Shown here piece by piece: positions 25,306 to 34,311 of a stretch of 64,000 nt of DNA (position 1 is the first letter of the stretch; each line of letters opens with the position of its first letter). The stretch is from Sedimentibacter sp. MB35-C1 (GTDB lineage: Bacteria; Bacillota; Clostridia; Tissierellales; Sedimentibacteraceae): contig NZ_CP133188.1 in assembly GCF_030913635.1 (NCBI RefSeq), forward strand, positions 744,001 through 808,000, in the 5' to 3' direction. The notes beneath the pieces are model-generated. The model ran no database searches, was not told the DNA's origin, and saw only the letters and a program-made list of their open reading frames with translations. The translations under genes and the position numbers were made by a program.

Positions 25306-25321
25306 TGGCACGGTACTTGCA
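25306..25321 (+). promoter_or_regulatory. Sigma-54 promoter of the kdd-kam operon
   Basis: TGGCACGGTACTTGCA is an exact match to TGGCAC-N5-TTGCA. The start point would be near 25333, some 59 bases upstream of the kdd ATG. Confidence 0.92.
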
Positions 25322-25391
25322 CTATATGTGTGTGAATACCCATATCTAACCCAAACCCAATAAAAAATTTGCAATTATTTTAGGAGGCACT

Positions 25392-26432
25392 ATGATCAAA
25401 AAAGGAAACCCATACGGAACACACAGAGTAATTGAGCCAAAAGGAGTATTGCCGCAGCCGGCAGTTAAAATCGATAACACAATGGAGATATACGACAACG
25501 AGATTTTGATAAACGTTCAAACTTTGAATGTAGACTCGGCAAGTTTCACTCAAATAAGCGACCAGGCAGGCGGAGACGTAGAAAAAATTAAAGAAATAAT
25601 GAAGGGAATCGTAGCAGAAAGAGGAAAGCATCAAAACCCTGTAACAGGATCAGGCGGAATGCTCATCGGAACTGTAGAGCAAGTAGGACCTGCATTGGAA
25701 GGAAAGACTGATCTTAAAGTGGGAGATAAGATTGCTACGCTGGTTTCATTATCATTGACACCTTTGGTTATAGAAGAAATACTTACTGTAAGAAAAGATA
25801 TTGATCAGGTGGACATTAAAGGAAAGGCTATTTTATTTGAAAGCGGAATATATGCGAAACTTCCTTCAGACATACCTGAAAATCTTGCATTGTCTGTATT
25901 GGACGTAGCAGGAGCTCCTGCGCAAACTGTTAAGCTGGTAAAAGAAGGAGATACAGTGTTGGTTCTTGGAGGATCAGGAAAATCCGGACTTCTCTGCCTG
26001 TACGAAGCAAAGAAAAAAGCAGGTGCAAGCGGAAAAGTTATATGCTGGGCTCACAGACAAAGCACTCTTGAAACAGTTAAAAAACTCGGTCTTGCTGACG
26101 TGTGCATAGCTGGTGATGCTACAAATGCAATCGAAGTGTACGACAAAGTAATGGAAGCAACAGACGGTAAACTGTGCGACCTGGTAATAAGCTGCGTATC
26201 AAGACCTAACTGCGAAATGTCGGCAATCCTTGCGACAAAAGATGAAGGTACCGTATATTACTTCAGCATGGCTACAAGCTTTACAAAAGCAGCATTAGGA
26301 GCTGAGGGCGTGGGTAAAGATGTAAATATGATTATCGGTAACGGATATACAAAAGGACATGCGGATACGGCTCTGCAGATAATGAGAGAAAGCAAAGGGT
26401 TAAGAGAGCTGTATACAGAGCTGTATGCTTAA
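25392..26432 (+). CDS. kdd: L-erythro-3,5-diaminohexanoate dehydrogenase
   Basis: NAD-dependent deaminating dehydrogenase of lysine fermentation, converting 3,5-diaminohexanoate to 3-keto-5-aminohexanoate. 346 residues, full length. The Rossmann segment TVLVLGGSGKSGLLCLYEAKK is seen near residue 192. The N-terminus IKKGNPYGTHRVIEPKGVLPQPA is typical of Kdd. It is first in the operon, behind a sigma-54 promoter and an AGGAGG site. The flanking kamA-kamE genes make the assignment secure. Confidence 0.95.
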   Translation: MIKKGNPYGTHRVIEPKGVLPQPAVKIDNTMEIYDNEILINVQTLNVDSASFTQISDQAGGDVEKIKEIMKGIVAERGKHQNPVTGSGGMLIGTVEQVGPALEGKTDLKVGDKIATLVSLSLTPLVIEEILTVRKDIDQVDIKGKAILFESGIYAKLPSDIPENLALSVLDVAGAPAQTVKLVKEGDTVLVLGGSGKSGLLCLYEAKKKAGASGKVICWAHRQSTLETVKKLGLADVCIAGDATNAIEVYDKVMEATDGKLCDLVISCVSRPNCEMSAILATKDEGTVYYFSMATSFTKAALGAEGVGKDVNMIIGNGYTKGHADTALQIMRESKGLRELYTELYA

Positions 26433-26448
26433 TCAGGCATCTGAGTTT

Positions 26449-26480
26449 AAATACTAATTGAGTTTTTTCAATTAGTATTT
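26449..26480 (+). other. Stable hairpin between kdd and kamA
   Basis: AAATACTAATTGA (26449-26461) pairs perfectly with TCAATTAGTATTT (26468-26480). There are only a few T residues after it, so partial termination or mRNA stabilisation within the operon is likelier than full termination. Confidence 0.6.
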
Positions 26481-26516
26481 TACCTATTAATTTAATTTAT
26501 AAATGGAGGTATTATA

Positions 26517-27767
26517 GTGGGTTATTATAATGAAATCGAACTCTGGAAGGACGTAAAGCCTGAAGAGTGGGACGACTGGAAATGGCAGGTTGAAAACAGA
26601 ATTGATTCAGTTGATAAACTTAAGAAAATAATTAATATAACTGAACAGGAAGCAGAAGATATATCAAAGGTTTTGGAAAAATTCAGAATGGGCATCACTC
26701 CGTACTATGCTGCTCATATGGATAAGGATGATCCCAGAGATCCAATCAGAATGCAGGCAGTTCCGACAATTGTCGAGACACATGTAAGTTCTGCTGATAT
26801 GCTTGATCCTCTTCACGAGGATACGGACTCACCGGCTCCGGGGCTTACTCACAGATATCCGGACAGGGTTTTATTTCTTATAACAGATCAATGTTCAATG
26901 TACTGCAGACATTGTACAAGAAGAAGATTTGCAGGGCAATGCGACGATGAGGTTTCAATGGAAAATGTCGATAAGTGCATCGACTATGTAAGAAATCATC
27001 CCGAGGTAAGAGACGTACTGCTGTCAGGGGGAGACTGTCTGCTGGTTTCAGATGAAAAATTAGAATATATCATAAAGAAATTAAGAGAGATACCTCATGT
27101 TGAAATAGTTCGTCTCGGCTCAAGAACACCTGTTGTATTGCCGCAGAGAATAACAGACGATCTGGTTAACATGCTTAAAAAATACCACCCAATTTGGCTG
27201 AATACTCATTTCAACCATCCGAACGAATTTACTCCGGAATCAATGGAGGCATTGAGAAAATTGGCGGATGCAGGTATACCTCTTGGAAATCAGTCAGTTC
27301 TTTTAAGAGGAGTTAACGACTGTCCGCATATTATGAGAGACCTTGTTCATAAGCTTGTTATGAACAGAGTAAGACCTTACTACATTTATCAGTGCGATCT
27401 TTCATTGGGCATTGAACATTTCAGAACACCTGTTGCAAAAGGAATTGAAATTATTGAAAGTTTGAGAGGACATACTTCAGGATACGCCGTTCCTACATTT
27501 GTTGTTGATGCACCGGGAGGCGGCGGAAAGATTCCTGTAATGCCTAACTATGTTCTTTCGCAGTCTGCTGACAGGATCATTCTGAGGAATTATGAGGGAG
27601 TTATTACAACATATACAGAACCGCATCTTCCGGATATGGAATGTACATGTGATGTATGTCAAGGCAAAAAAGAGGATACATTAACAGGAGTAGCCGGACT
27701 GCTGCAGGGAAGCGACTTGGCATTGGAGCCTACTAAACTGGCAAGAAGAGACAGAGTACACAAATAA
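26517..27767 (+). CDS. kamA: Lysine 2,3-aminomutase
   Basis: Radical SAM, PLP-dependent enzyme converting L-lysine to L-beta-lysine, the first step of lysine fermentation. 416 residues, equal in length to the Clostridium subterminale enzyme. The [4Fe-4S] motif is Cys126-x3-Cys130-x2-Cys133 (CSMYCRHC), and the PLP lysine is Lys338 in [13 protein letters not shown] zinc-type Cys pair CTCDVCQ lies near the C-terminus. GTG start with GGAGG seven bases upstream. Second gene of the operon. Confidence 0.97.
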   Translation: MGYYNEIELWKDVKPEEWDDWKWQVENRIDSVDKLKKIINITEQEAEDISKVLEKFRMGITPYYAAHMDKDDPRDPIRMQAVPTIVETHVSSADMLDPLHEDTDSPAPGLTHRYPDRVLFLITDQCSMYCRHCTRRRFAGQCDDEVSMENVDKCIDYVRNHPEVRDVLLSGGDCLLVSDEKLEYIIKKLREIPHVEIVRLGSRTPVVLPQRITDDLVNMLKKYHPIWLNTHFNHPNEFTPESMEALRKLADAGIPLGNQSVLLRGVNDCPHIMRDLVHKLVMNRVRPYYIYQCDLSLGIEHFRTPVAKGIEIIESLRGHTSGYAVPTFVVDAPGGGGKIPVMPNYVLSQSADRIILRNYEGVITTYTEPHLPDMECTCDVCQGKKEDTLTGVAGLLQGSDLALEPTKLARRDRVHK

Positions 27768-27782
27768 CAATAAAGAATAAAC

Positions 27783-27840
27783 CGGTCGTTCTGATAGCAA
27801 ATAATAACTGCAATCAGAATGACCGAAACGTAATTTGCTA
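27783..27840 (+). repeat. Palindromic element between kamA and kamB with loop-to-tail complementarity
   Basis: CGGTCGTTCTGAT (27783-27795) pairs with ATCAGAATGACCG (27813-27825), one G-T pair. The loop starts AGCAAAT, and TAGCAAAT (27795-27802) complements ATTTGCTA (27833-27840), so a pseudoknot can form. The ends GTCGTTCTGA and TCAGAATGAC are shared with the element at 30484-30554. Confidence 0.6.
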
Positions 27841-27864
27841 ATTATAGATATTAAGAGGGCAGCT

Positions 27865-28893
27865 ATGGGATTAATTGAAAGTATTAAGAAAAATAAATAC
27901 AAAACAGTATCCATAGTCGGTCTTGCGAAAAACGCGGGAAAGACTGTGGCTCTCAATTATCTCATAGGTGAGGCAGAAAATTTAAGATTGAATATAGGAA
28001 TTACCTCTGCGGGCAGGGACGGAGAAAATTTAGATTTGGTTACACAGACACAAAAACCGTCCATATTTGTAACAGAGGGCATGTATGTTGCTACGGCAAA
28101 AAAAACATTTATGCTTTCGGATGCAAAGGCAGAAATTCTGGAAACCACAGGAATTTCTACACCTATGGGAGAGGTTATAATCGTCAGGATAAGGCAGAGC
28201 GGCAATATGCAGATTGCCGGGCCTGTAAGCGTGACGGACATGAAGTACGTGTCGGGACGTCTGAAGCACTACGGGGCAAAAGTTGTTTTTATCGATGGAG
28301 CAATCGACAGAAAGGCAGCTTCCTCGCCTGTGATATCGGATGCATGCATCATTGCCACTGGAGCGGTGCTTAGCAGGGACATAAAAAAGGTCGCCGAAAA
28401 AACAGCTCATGCGGTAGAGTGCATGCTTCTGAAGCAGACGGACGATGGTATCAGGAAAATTATATTCAGGAAAAAATCAACATGCATAATTCAAAACACC
28501 GGCGATGTAATTGTGCCCGACATTAAAACCAGCATAACCGGAGGCAAGAAAATAAACGATCTGGTGGATGAAAAAACGACACATGTCTTTATAAAGGGAG
28601 CGGTAACCACTTCATTGTTAAGAGACATAGGCGAAAATAAATATTTAAGAGGTATTAAAATAGTAATTGAAGACGGAACAAAGGTGTTTACAGACATAAA
28701 TGTGTGGAACGAGCTGAAAAGAAAAGGATTGAAGGCTGAAACTCTTAATACAATAAATGTTATTGCGGTTACCCTGAATCCTGTATCTCCGGTAGGATAC
28801 TTTTTTGACAGTGTGATATTTAAGTCGGAAATGGAAAAATATCTGCCGGAAGTTAAAATAATTGATGTGGTAGCGGGCGGTGATTTAGAGTGA
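27865..28893 (+). CDS. kamB: KamB, P-loop protein of the lysine aminomutase operon
   Basis: A 342-residue soluble protein with a nucleotide-binding P-loop, GLAKNAGKT at 19-27. The ATG at 27865 is preferred over an upstream TTG because AAGAGG precedes it. In other lysine fermenters KamB and KamC are encoded with the aminomutases and are thought to form an ATP-dependent reactivase for lysine 5,6-aminomutase, exchanging damaged cobalamin. That role is family knowledge, not visible here. The gene overlaps kamC by four bases. Confidence 0.88.
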   Translation: MGLIESIKKNKYKTVSIVGLAKNAGKTVALNYLIGEAENLRLNIGITSAGRDGENLDLVTQTQKPSIFVTEGMYVATAKKTFMLSDAKAEILETTGISTPMGEVIIVRIRQSGNMQIAGPVSVTDMKYVSGRLKHYGAKVVFIDGAIDRKAASSPVISDACIIATGAVLSRDIKKVAEKTAHAVECMLLKQTDDGIRKIIFRKKSTCIIQNTGDVIVPDIKTSITGGKKINDLVDEKTTHVFIKGAVTTSLLRDIGENKYLRGIKIVIEDGTKVFTDINVWNELKRKGLKAETLNTINVIAVTLNPVSPVGYFFDSVIFKSEMEKYLPEVKIIDVVAGGDLE

Positions 28894-30476
28894 CCAGTTT
28901 TATGACAGAAAACACAATTAAAAATATAGATATGAACTATATCTTTAATGAGGTTAGGCCTATAACCGAATATGGTATCAAAAAAAAGCGGGAAGCAAAG
29001 CCTTTTAGGAAAGGTCAAGAGGCAGACCTTAAAAAAGAGTTCAATAAAATCAGGGCATTTATTGAAAGCCCTAGAAGGCGTGATATCATTGATGTGCTCA
29101 AACATATAAAAAACATATATGAAACATTGGAGCGAACGAAGCATAATCAGGTATTAGATGAAGTTGAATTGTTTGAAATAAAAAATTTCCAAATTCAAAC
29201 GGAAAAAATGGAGAAATATTTAAAAACATTATCCATTGACGATTTAAAATTAACGCCCATACCGCAGCTTTACAAGCTTTTAGATCCTGCCAATGAAAGA
29301 ATGAACACATTTTATATTTATGATGATTATTCTGAAAAACTAAAATCTATAAGAGATGAAAAAAAGGCTGCTGAAAAAAATATTGGAGTGCTTAAAAAAG
29401 CAATAAAGGAAGAAGTAGAAAAAAAATACGGCATAAAGCTAAACCTCAAGGATGAAATAACCATAAGCAAATCGGAACAGGAAAAGGCAGAAGAGTTTTC
29501 AAATGATGCTAATTTAAGAATATGCGGAGAAAATTACTTAAATATTATTTTTAAAATTAAAAACAATTCAGAAATAGACGAGCTTGAGAAGAGGATGGAA
29601 ATTTTGAAGAATGAAGAAGATGATGAAGAGTTCAAAGTTCGTCAAAAAATTTCCAAGGAAATAAAAGGATATTATGACTTAATAATGAGCAACATTAATA
29701 TCATAGGAGAAACGGACTATCTCATAGCAAGAGCAAATTTTGCTCAGAAAACAAGGTCTGTTGAACCTGAAATTGTTCATGAGCTTGAAATAACAATTAA
29801 ATCTGGCAGAAACCTGAAACTTGAAAAATCATTGAAGGAAAAGCGTAAGGAGTATATGCCCATAGATGTGAGTTTAAGGAAAAATGTCGCCTGTATAACC
29901 GGCGCAAACATGGGAGGAAAGACTGTAAGTCTTAGGATGATAGGACAGATTGCTGCATTAGCCGGGTATGGAATGTTTGTACCTTGCGAGTATGCCAAAC
30001 TTTGTCTTTTTGACCATATATTCATATCTGTAGGTGATGATCAGTCCATTGAAAAAGGCTTGAGTACATTTGGTGCGGAAATTGTTAATTTAAAGGAAGC
30101 GCTGGAATACTCGGCGGAAAGGTGCCTGATTCTCATAGATGAGCTGGCCGGAGGCACAAATCCCAAAGAAGGATATGCTATTACAAAGGCTGTTGTTAAG
30201 TATCTGAAAAGTAAAAGCTGCATAACAGTGTTGACAACCCATTACGACAATGTGGCTAATGATGAAGATGTGCAGAATCTCCAGGTTGCGGGATTAACTC
30301 TTCCTGACAGCGATGATTTGTTCAAAATAAACAATATAGAGCAGATTTCAAAATATATGGATTACAGACTAATTGAGGTCAAATATAAAAATGATATACC
30401 TAAGGATGCCATTAAGATAGCTAGAATGGCAGGCATACCTGAAGAAGTGATAAATGATGCAGAAAATTATTTATAG
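28890..30476 (+). CDS. kamC: KamC, MutS-like ATPase of the lysine aminomutase operon
   Basis: A 528-residue protein whose C-terminal part is a MutS domain V ATPase: Walker A GANMGGKTVS at 338-347, Walker B CLILIDELAGGTNP and VLTTHYDN. The N-terminal half is a charged, helical coiled-coil-rich region (about 100-290) with no mismatch-recognition domain, so it is not a DNA repair MutS. It is probably the ATPase partner of KamB. The GTG at 28890 overlaps the kamB stop (GTGA); an ATG at 28902 is an alternative start. Confidence 0.88.
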   Translation: MTSFMTENTIKNIDMNYIFNEVRPITEYGIKKKREAKPFRKGQEADLKKEFNKIRAFIESPRRRDIIDVLKHIKNIYETLERTKHNQVLDEVELFEIKNFQIQTEKMEKYLKTLSIDDLKLTPIPQLYKLLDPANERMNTFYIYDDYSEKLKSIRDEKKAAEKNIGVLKKAIKEEVEKKYGIKLNLKDEITISKSEQEKAEEFSNDANLRICGENYLNIIFKIKNNSEIDELEKRMEILKNEEDDEEFKVRQKISKEIKGYYDLIMSNINIIGETDYLIARANFAQKTRSVEPEIVHELEITIKSGRNLKLEKSLKEKRKEYMPIDVSLRKNVACITGANMGGKTVSLRMIGQIAALAGYGMFVPCEYAKLCLFDHIFISVGDDQSIEKGLSTFGAEIVNLKEALEYSAERCLILIDELAGGTNPKEGYAITKAVVKYLKSKSCITVLTTHYDNVANDEDVQNLQVAGLTLPDSDDLFKINNIEQISKYMDYRLIEVKYKNDIPKDAIKIARMAGIPEEVINDAENYL

Positions 30477-30483
30477 TGATACT

Positions 30484-30554
30484 GTCATACTGAATTACAG
30501 ATGAGTATCTCGTGTTGTTTCAGCAGGAGATTATCAATCTACTGTCAGAATGAC
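30484..30554. repeat. Palindromic repeat between kamC and kamD
   Basis: Terminal inverted repeats GTCATACTGA (30484-30493) and TCAGAATGAC (30545-30554) match at 9 of 10 positions, with an inner ATCTC / GAGAT pair. The ends match those of the kamA-kamB element. It resembles the intergenic palindromes with GTCATTCTGA ends that are dispersed in many genomes. Confidence 0.5.
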
Positions 30555-30572
30555 GGAGGTAAAGGAGGATTT

Positions 30573-32129
30573 ATGGATAGCAAGTTAAACTTAAGCCCTG
30601 AGCTCATTGACAGCGCGCGTTCAGCTGCCGCAAGCATAGCAGAAGAGACGCAGCAGTTTATAGACAAAAACACTACTGTTACTGTTGAAAGAACTGTGGC
30701 AAGGCTAATGGGCGTTGACGGAGTGGACGAAATTGACAAACCGCTTCCCAACGTGCTGATTGACAGCATTAAAGAGGGTGGTGGATTATCCAGAGGAGCA
30801 GCATTTTGGATAGGTAATGCAATGGTGCATACCGGCAAGACTCCTCAGGAGATAGCTGAAGCGGTAAGTGCGGGAGAAATAGAAATTACAAAGCTTCCCA
30901 TTGCCGATGAAAATAAAATTATGGATGCAGTCTATGAAACCGCAAAGAAAATGGTTGAAAGAGTGAGACTCACCAGAGCAAAAAGAGAAGAATATTTAAA
31001 TACAATCGGCGAAGGTAAAAAGCCATATTTATATGTAATTGTTGCTACGGGAAATATTTATGAAGATGTTATCCAGGCACAGGCTGCTGCCAGACAAGGC
31101 GCTGACGTTATAGCTGTTATAAGAACCACGGCACAAAGTCTTTTGGACTATGTTCCATACGGACCAACAACAGAAGGATTCGGAGGAACTTTTGCAACTC
31201 AGGAAAACTTCAGATTAATGAGAAAAGCTCTGGATGAGGTGGGCGAAGAGGTAGGAAGATACATACGTGTCTGCAACTACTGTTCGGGACTATGCATGCC
31301 TGAGATAGCCGCAATGGGTGCAATGGAACGGCTTGACGTAATGCTTAATGATGCTCTTTACGGCATACTGTTCAGAGATATAAACATGCAGAGAACATTG
31401 GTGGATCAGTATTTTTCAAGAATAATAAATGGTTTTGCAGGAATAATTATCAACACTGGAGAGGACAATTACCTGACTACGTCAGATGCTGTAGAAGAGG
31501 CTCATACGGTGCTGGCATCTCAGTTTATAAATGAGCAATTTGCTCTTAAAGCAGGGCTGCCTGAGGAACAAATGGGACTTGGCCATGCATTTGAAATGAA
31601 TCCTGCTTTAGAAAATGGATTTTTGTTTGAACTTGCTCAGGCACAGATGGCTAGAGAAATATTCCCTGATGCCCCTCTTAAATACATGCCTCCTACAAAG
31701 TTCATGACAGGTAACATATTCCGCGGACATTTGCAGGATGCTTTATTCAACCTGATATCCATATGGACCCATCAGGGAATTCAGCTTTTGGGTATGCCTA
31801 CGGAAGCAATTCATACACCGCATCTTCAGGATAGAATGCTGTCCATTGAAAATGCGCAATATATATTCAACAATGCCAGGAGTATAGGTGATGAAATAGA
31901 ATATAAAAAAGACGGTATAATTCAGAAAAGAGCACAGGAAGTTCTTGAAAAAGCTGAAAGCCTTCTGAAGGATATTGAAAAAGAGGGAATATTCAGCACT
32001 ATTGAACAGGGAAAATTTGGAGGAGTTAAAAGAGCATTTACAGGCGGAAAAGGTCTGGAAGGTGTTATTGAAAAACATGAAAAATACTTTAACCCGTTCA
32101 TAGATTTGATGTTAGGGGGTGCAAAGTAA
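30573..32129 (+). CDS. kamD: Lysine 5,6-aminomutase, alpha subunit
   Basis: Large subunit (518 residues) of the adenosylcobalamin- and PLP-dependent enzyme converting beta-lysine to 3,5-diaminohexanoate. The TIM-barrel alpha subunit is recognised along its length (for example LSRGAAFWIGNAMVHTGKTP and RVCNYCSGLCMPEIAAMGAM). The ATG at 30573 follows AAAGGAGG; a longer in-frame start at 30501 would lie inside the palindromic repeat. The stop shares one base with the kamE start, as expected for a stoichiometric complex. Confidence 0.96.
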   Translation: MDSKLNLSPELIDSARSAAASIAEETQQFIDKNTTVTVERTVARLMGVDGVDEIDKPLPNVLIDSIKEGGGLSRGAAFWIGNAMVHTGKTPQEIAEAVSAGEIEITKLPIADENKIMDAVYETAKKMVERVRLTRAKREEYLNTIGEGKKPYLYVIVATGNIYEDVIQAQAAARQGADVIAVIRTTAQSLLDYVPYGPTTEGFGGTFATQENFRLMRKALDEVGEEVGRYIRVCNYCSGLCMPEIAAMGAMERLDVMLNDALYGILFRDINMQRTLVDQYFSRIINGFAGIIINTGEDNYLTTSDAVEEAHTVLASQFINEQFALKAGLPEEQMGLGHAFEMNPALENGFLFELAQAQMAREIFPDAPLKYMPPTKFMTGNIFRGHLQDALFNLISIWTHQGIQLLGMPTEAIHTPHLQDRMLSIENAQYIFNNARSIGDEIEYKKDGIIQKRAQEVLEKAESLLKDIEKEGIFSTIEQGKFGGVKRAFTGGKGLEGVIEKHEKYFNPFIDLMLGGAK

Positions 32130-32887
32130 TGGAAGGTATTCAGAAGGTTGATCTTACAAAGGTTAAGCCATATGGAGATACTTTAAACGACGGAATGGTA
32201 CAGATGAGTTTTACACTGCCGATACCTTACGGAGATGAAGCAAGTGAGGCTGCAAGGCAGCTGGTTTCAAAAATGGGCTTTGATGAGCCTGCAGTTGTTT
32301 ATTCAAAGGATCTTGGCATAGGCTATACTTACTTCATAATGTACGGAAAGTGCACACATACTGTTGATTATACATCCATTGAGGTTCCAAAAGTTGATAT
32401 GGAATTTATGGACAGATATGAGATTCAGGACTACATCAAAGAAAACATAAAGAGAGATGTGGTCATTGTAGGCGCCTGCACAGGAACAGATGCCCATACC
32501 GTTGGTATAGATGCGATTATGAACATGAAGGGCTTTGACGGAAACTACGGTCTAGAAAGATATAAGGGAATAGAAGCAATAAACATGGGAAGCCAGGTTC
32601 CAAACGAGGAACTTATAGCTAAGGCTATTGAAGTTAACGCGGATGCAATTCTTGTATCACAGGTTGTTACCCAGAAAGACGTTCACATAGCAAATCTTAC
32701 TCAGCTTGTTGAAATGCTGGAAGCAGAAGGGCTGAGAGATAAAATTGTATTAGTGTGCGGAGGCCCTCGTATTTTTCATGATCTGGCACAAGAGCTGGGG
32801 TATGATGCGGGCTTTGGCTCTGGAAGTTTTGCAAACCACGTTGCTACATTCATAGTAAAGCAGATTGTGGAAAGAAATCTTGTATAA
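32129..32887 (+). CDS. kamE: Lysine 5,6-aminomutase, beta subunit
   Basis: Small subunit (252 residues) with the cobalamin-binding Rossmann domain. The base-off/His-on motif is DAHTVG with His123. Eleven residues on lies Lys134 (NMKGFDG), matching the spacing of His133 and Lys144 in the Clostridium sticklandii enzyme, where this lysine binds PLP. Last gene of the operon and followed by a hairpin terminator. kce and kal, which normally complete the pathway, do not follow here. Confidence 0.96.
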   Translation: MEGIQKVDLTKVKPYGDTLNDGMVQMSFTLPIPYGDEASEAARQLVSKMGFDEPAVVYSKDLGIGYTYFIMYGKCTHTVDYTSIEVPKVDMEFMDRYEIQDYIKENIKRDVVIVGACTGTDAHTVGIDAIMNMKGFDGNYGLERYKGIEAINMGSQVPNEELIAKAIEVNADAILVSQVVTQKDVHIANLTQLVEMLEAEGLRDKIVLVCGGPRIFHDLAQELGYDAGFGSGSFANHVATFIVKQIVERNLV

Positions 32888-32897
32888 AAGTACACAT

Positions 32898-32924
32898 AGG
32901 AGGACGAGAGTCCTTCTTTTTTTT
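32898..32924 (+). terminator. Terminator of the kam operon
   Basis: AGGAGGAC (32898-32905) / GTCCTTCT (32910-32917), four-base loop, then eight T. Confidence 0.85.
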
Positions 32925-33043
32925 GTGCGATAAAATATTCGGTTGCAAAGTTTCATATATATGGTGAAATTGTGTTCAGGTAATAAAAACGCCAACAGAC
33001 CCAGCCGAAGAAAAATCGGGACGATTGGGAGCGATAACAAGAC

Positions 33044-33086
33044 AAAATAGTGTGAACACAGGTAAGCTGTGTTCACACTATTTTTT
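33044..33086. terminator. Strong hairpin at the left edge of the molybdenum island
   Basis: Perfect 18-bp stem AAAATAGTGTGAACACAG (33044-33061) / CTGTGTTCACACTATTTT (33067-33084) with a five-base loop and six T. On the minus strand it would end the moeA-like operon. Between the two hairpins (32925-33043) I see no gene. Confidence 0.85.
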
Positions 33087-33122
33087 GGGTAAACGACTAA
33101 TTGAAATAAATATAACCAAACA

Positions 33123-34310
33123 CTATACAAAATATTCTTCTCCACGCAATAAAGTGACCTCCAAAGGTTCCCCCGGGTGTTTAGTTTCCACGCCCAATTC
33201 GGTTATGTAGAAAGCTCCAGCGGCCAGACTGTTTGCCATACTTCCTCCCTTCCATGGCTTTTGCTTGACCAAATAGCCATCGGGCCCATTTTCCACATCC
33301 ATTAAACACAGAATTTCCATGGAGGGAGGTGCCTTAATTTCTTCAGTCAGTACACCAGTAATCGTTTGACGTTTAGGCATAGGGATGTGCAACATACGAT
33401 GAACAATTGCACGGATACACCAATCCATCCCATACAACATCGCAACTGGGGGCCCCGGAATATTGATTACTGGTTTATTATCAATAACAGCAACACACAT
33501 TGGCTTTCCGGGTGCTGCCGCTACCCAATGGAACAGTGCAACACCTCGATCTTCCAAAATACGTGCGTTGAAATCTTCTTCTCCTTTAGAAGAACCACCG
33601 CTGAGAATAACTACATCTGCCTCAGAGAGAGCTTGATTCAACGTGACTTCAAGTTTTTCCCGAATATCTTTTACAATAGGGTAGACTACAGGTTCAGCAC
33701 CCATCTCCAAAAGAATGTTTTTCGCAAAAACACTATTGCTATCTATGTTTTTTCCTCTTAGGACTTCTGCCCCTAATGGAACCAATTCGCTCCCTGTAGG
33801 CAAGAATGCAATTCGAGGCTTTTTGTGAACCTCCACATCTGTTACACCGCCCATTGCAAGACAAGCCAAATCAAAAGAACATAGTTTCTGCCCGGCTTTA
33901 CCAACGAGCGTCCCCTTCGAGATTGTACTTCCATGGGGCCGAATATTCATATTCTTTTGAACCGTTATGTCAGGATTAATCCATAAACCCGATTCTGTAA
34001 TGGATACCCGCTCGATGGGGATCACAGCGTCAAATCGGTCATCGAAATCATCTCCTGTATCTGCTCGACAGTAATCAACTCCGTTAACCCACAGCTTGGT
34101 ATCGGGTATTCCACTCGCAAATCGGGAACTAATTACAGCAACGCCATCCATAGCCGAAGCCCGCACAACAGGAATGGAGTAGAGCGCATGATAATCATGG
34201 GTCAGAACACGTCCCAGTGCTTCATCAGTAGGGATAACCTCGGCCGAAACTGTAGGTGTCCATTTTTCAAATAATGTTTTGAGAACTTGACTTCTCGTAG
34301 GTAACTGCAT
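33123..34310 (-). CDS. Divergent MoeA-family molybdopterin-binding protein
   Basis: A 395-residue protein with MoeA architecture: N-terminal domain I/II (EALGRVLTHD, ASAMDGVAV), the MPT-binding fold (FLPTGSELVPLG, LSGGSSKGEEDF, AAPGKPMCVAVI) and a C-terminal beta domain. MoeA inserts molybdate into molybdopterin. Several signature positions differ from canonical MoeA: LPTGSELV rather than LPTGDELV, and IPGPPVA rather than LPGNPVS. This is therefore a specialised paralogue. The ATG at 34310 with AGGGGG upstream is chosen over longer starts that would overlap the methyltransferase gene. Last gene of the minus-strand island operon. Confidence 0.85.
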   Translation of the reverse strand: MQLPTRSQVLKTLFEKWTPTVSAEVIPTDEALGRVLTHDYHALYSIPVVRASAMDGVAVISSRFASGIPDTKLWVNGVDYCRADTGDDFDDRFDAVIPIERVSITESGLWINPDITVQKNMNIRPHGSTISKGTLVGKAGQKLCSFDLACLAMGGVTDVEVHKKPRIAFLPTGSELVPLGAEVLRGKNIDSNSVFAKNILLEMGAEPVVYPIVKDIREKLEVTLNQALSEADVVILSGGSSKGEEDFNARILEDRGVALFHWVAAAPGKPMCVAVIDNKPVINIPGPPVAMLYGMDWCIRAIVHRMLHIPMPKRQTITGVLTEEIKAPPSMEILCLMDVENGPDGYLVKQKPWKGGSMANSLAAGAFYITELGVETKHPGEPLEVTLLRGEEYFV

Positions 34311-34311
34311 A

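Noticed and set aside
28491-29144. A 217-codon minus-strand open frame across the kamB-kamC junction
   Set aside because: Antisense to two recognised genes and without similarity to a family I know; AT-rich codon mirror effect.
32925-33043. Spacer between two terminators considered as a molybdenum cofactor riboswitch
   Set aside because: It lies downstream of both flanking operons rather than in a leader, and no conserved riboswitch core is recognisable.
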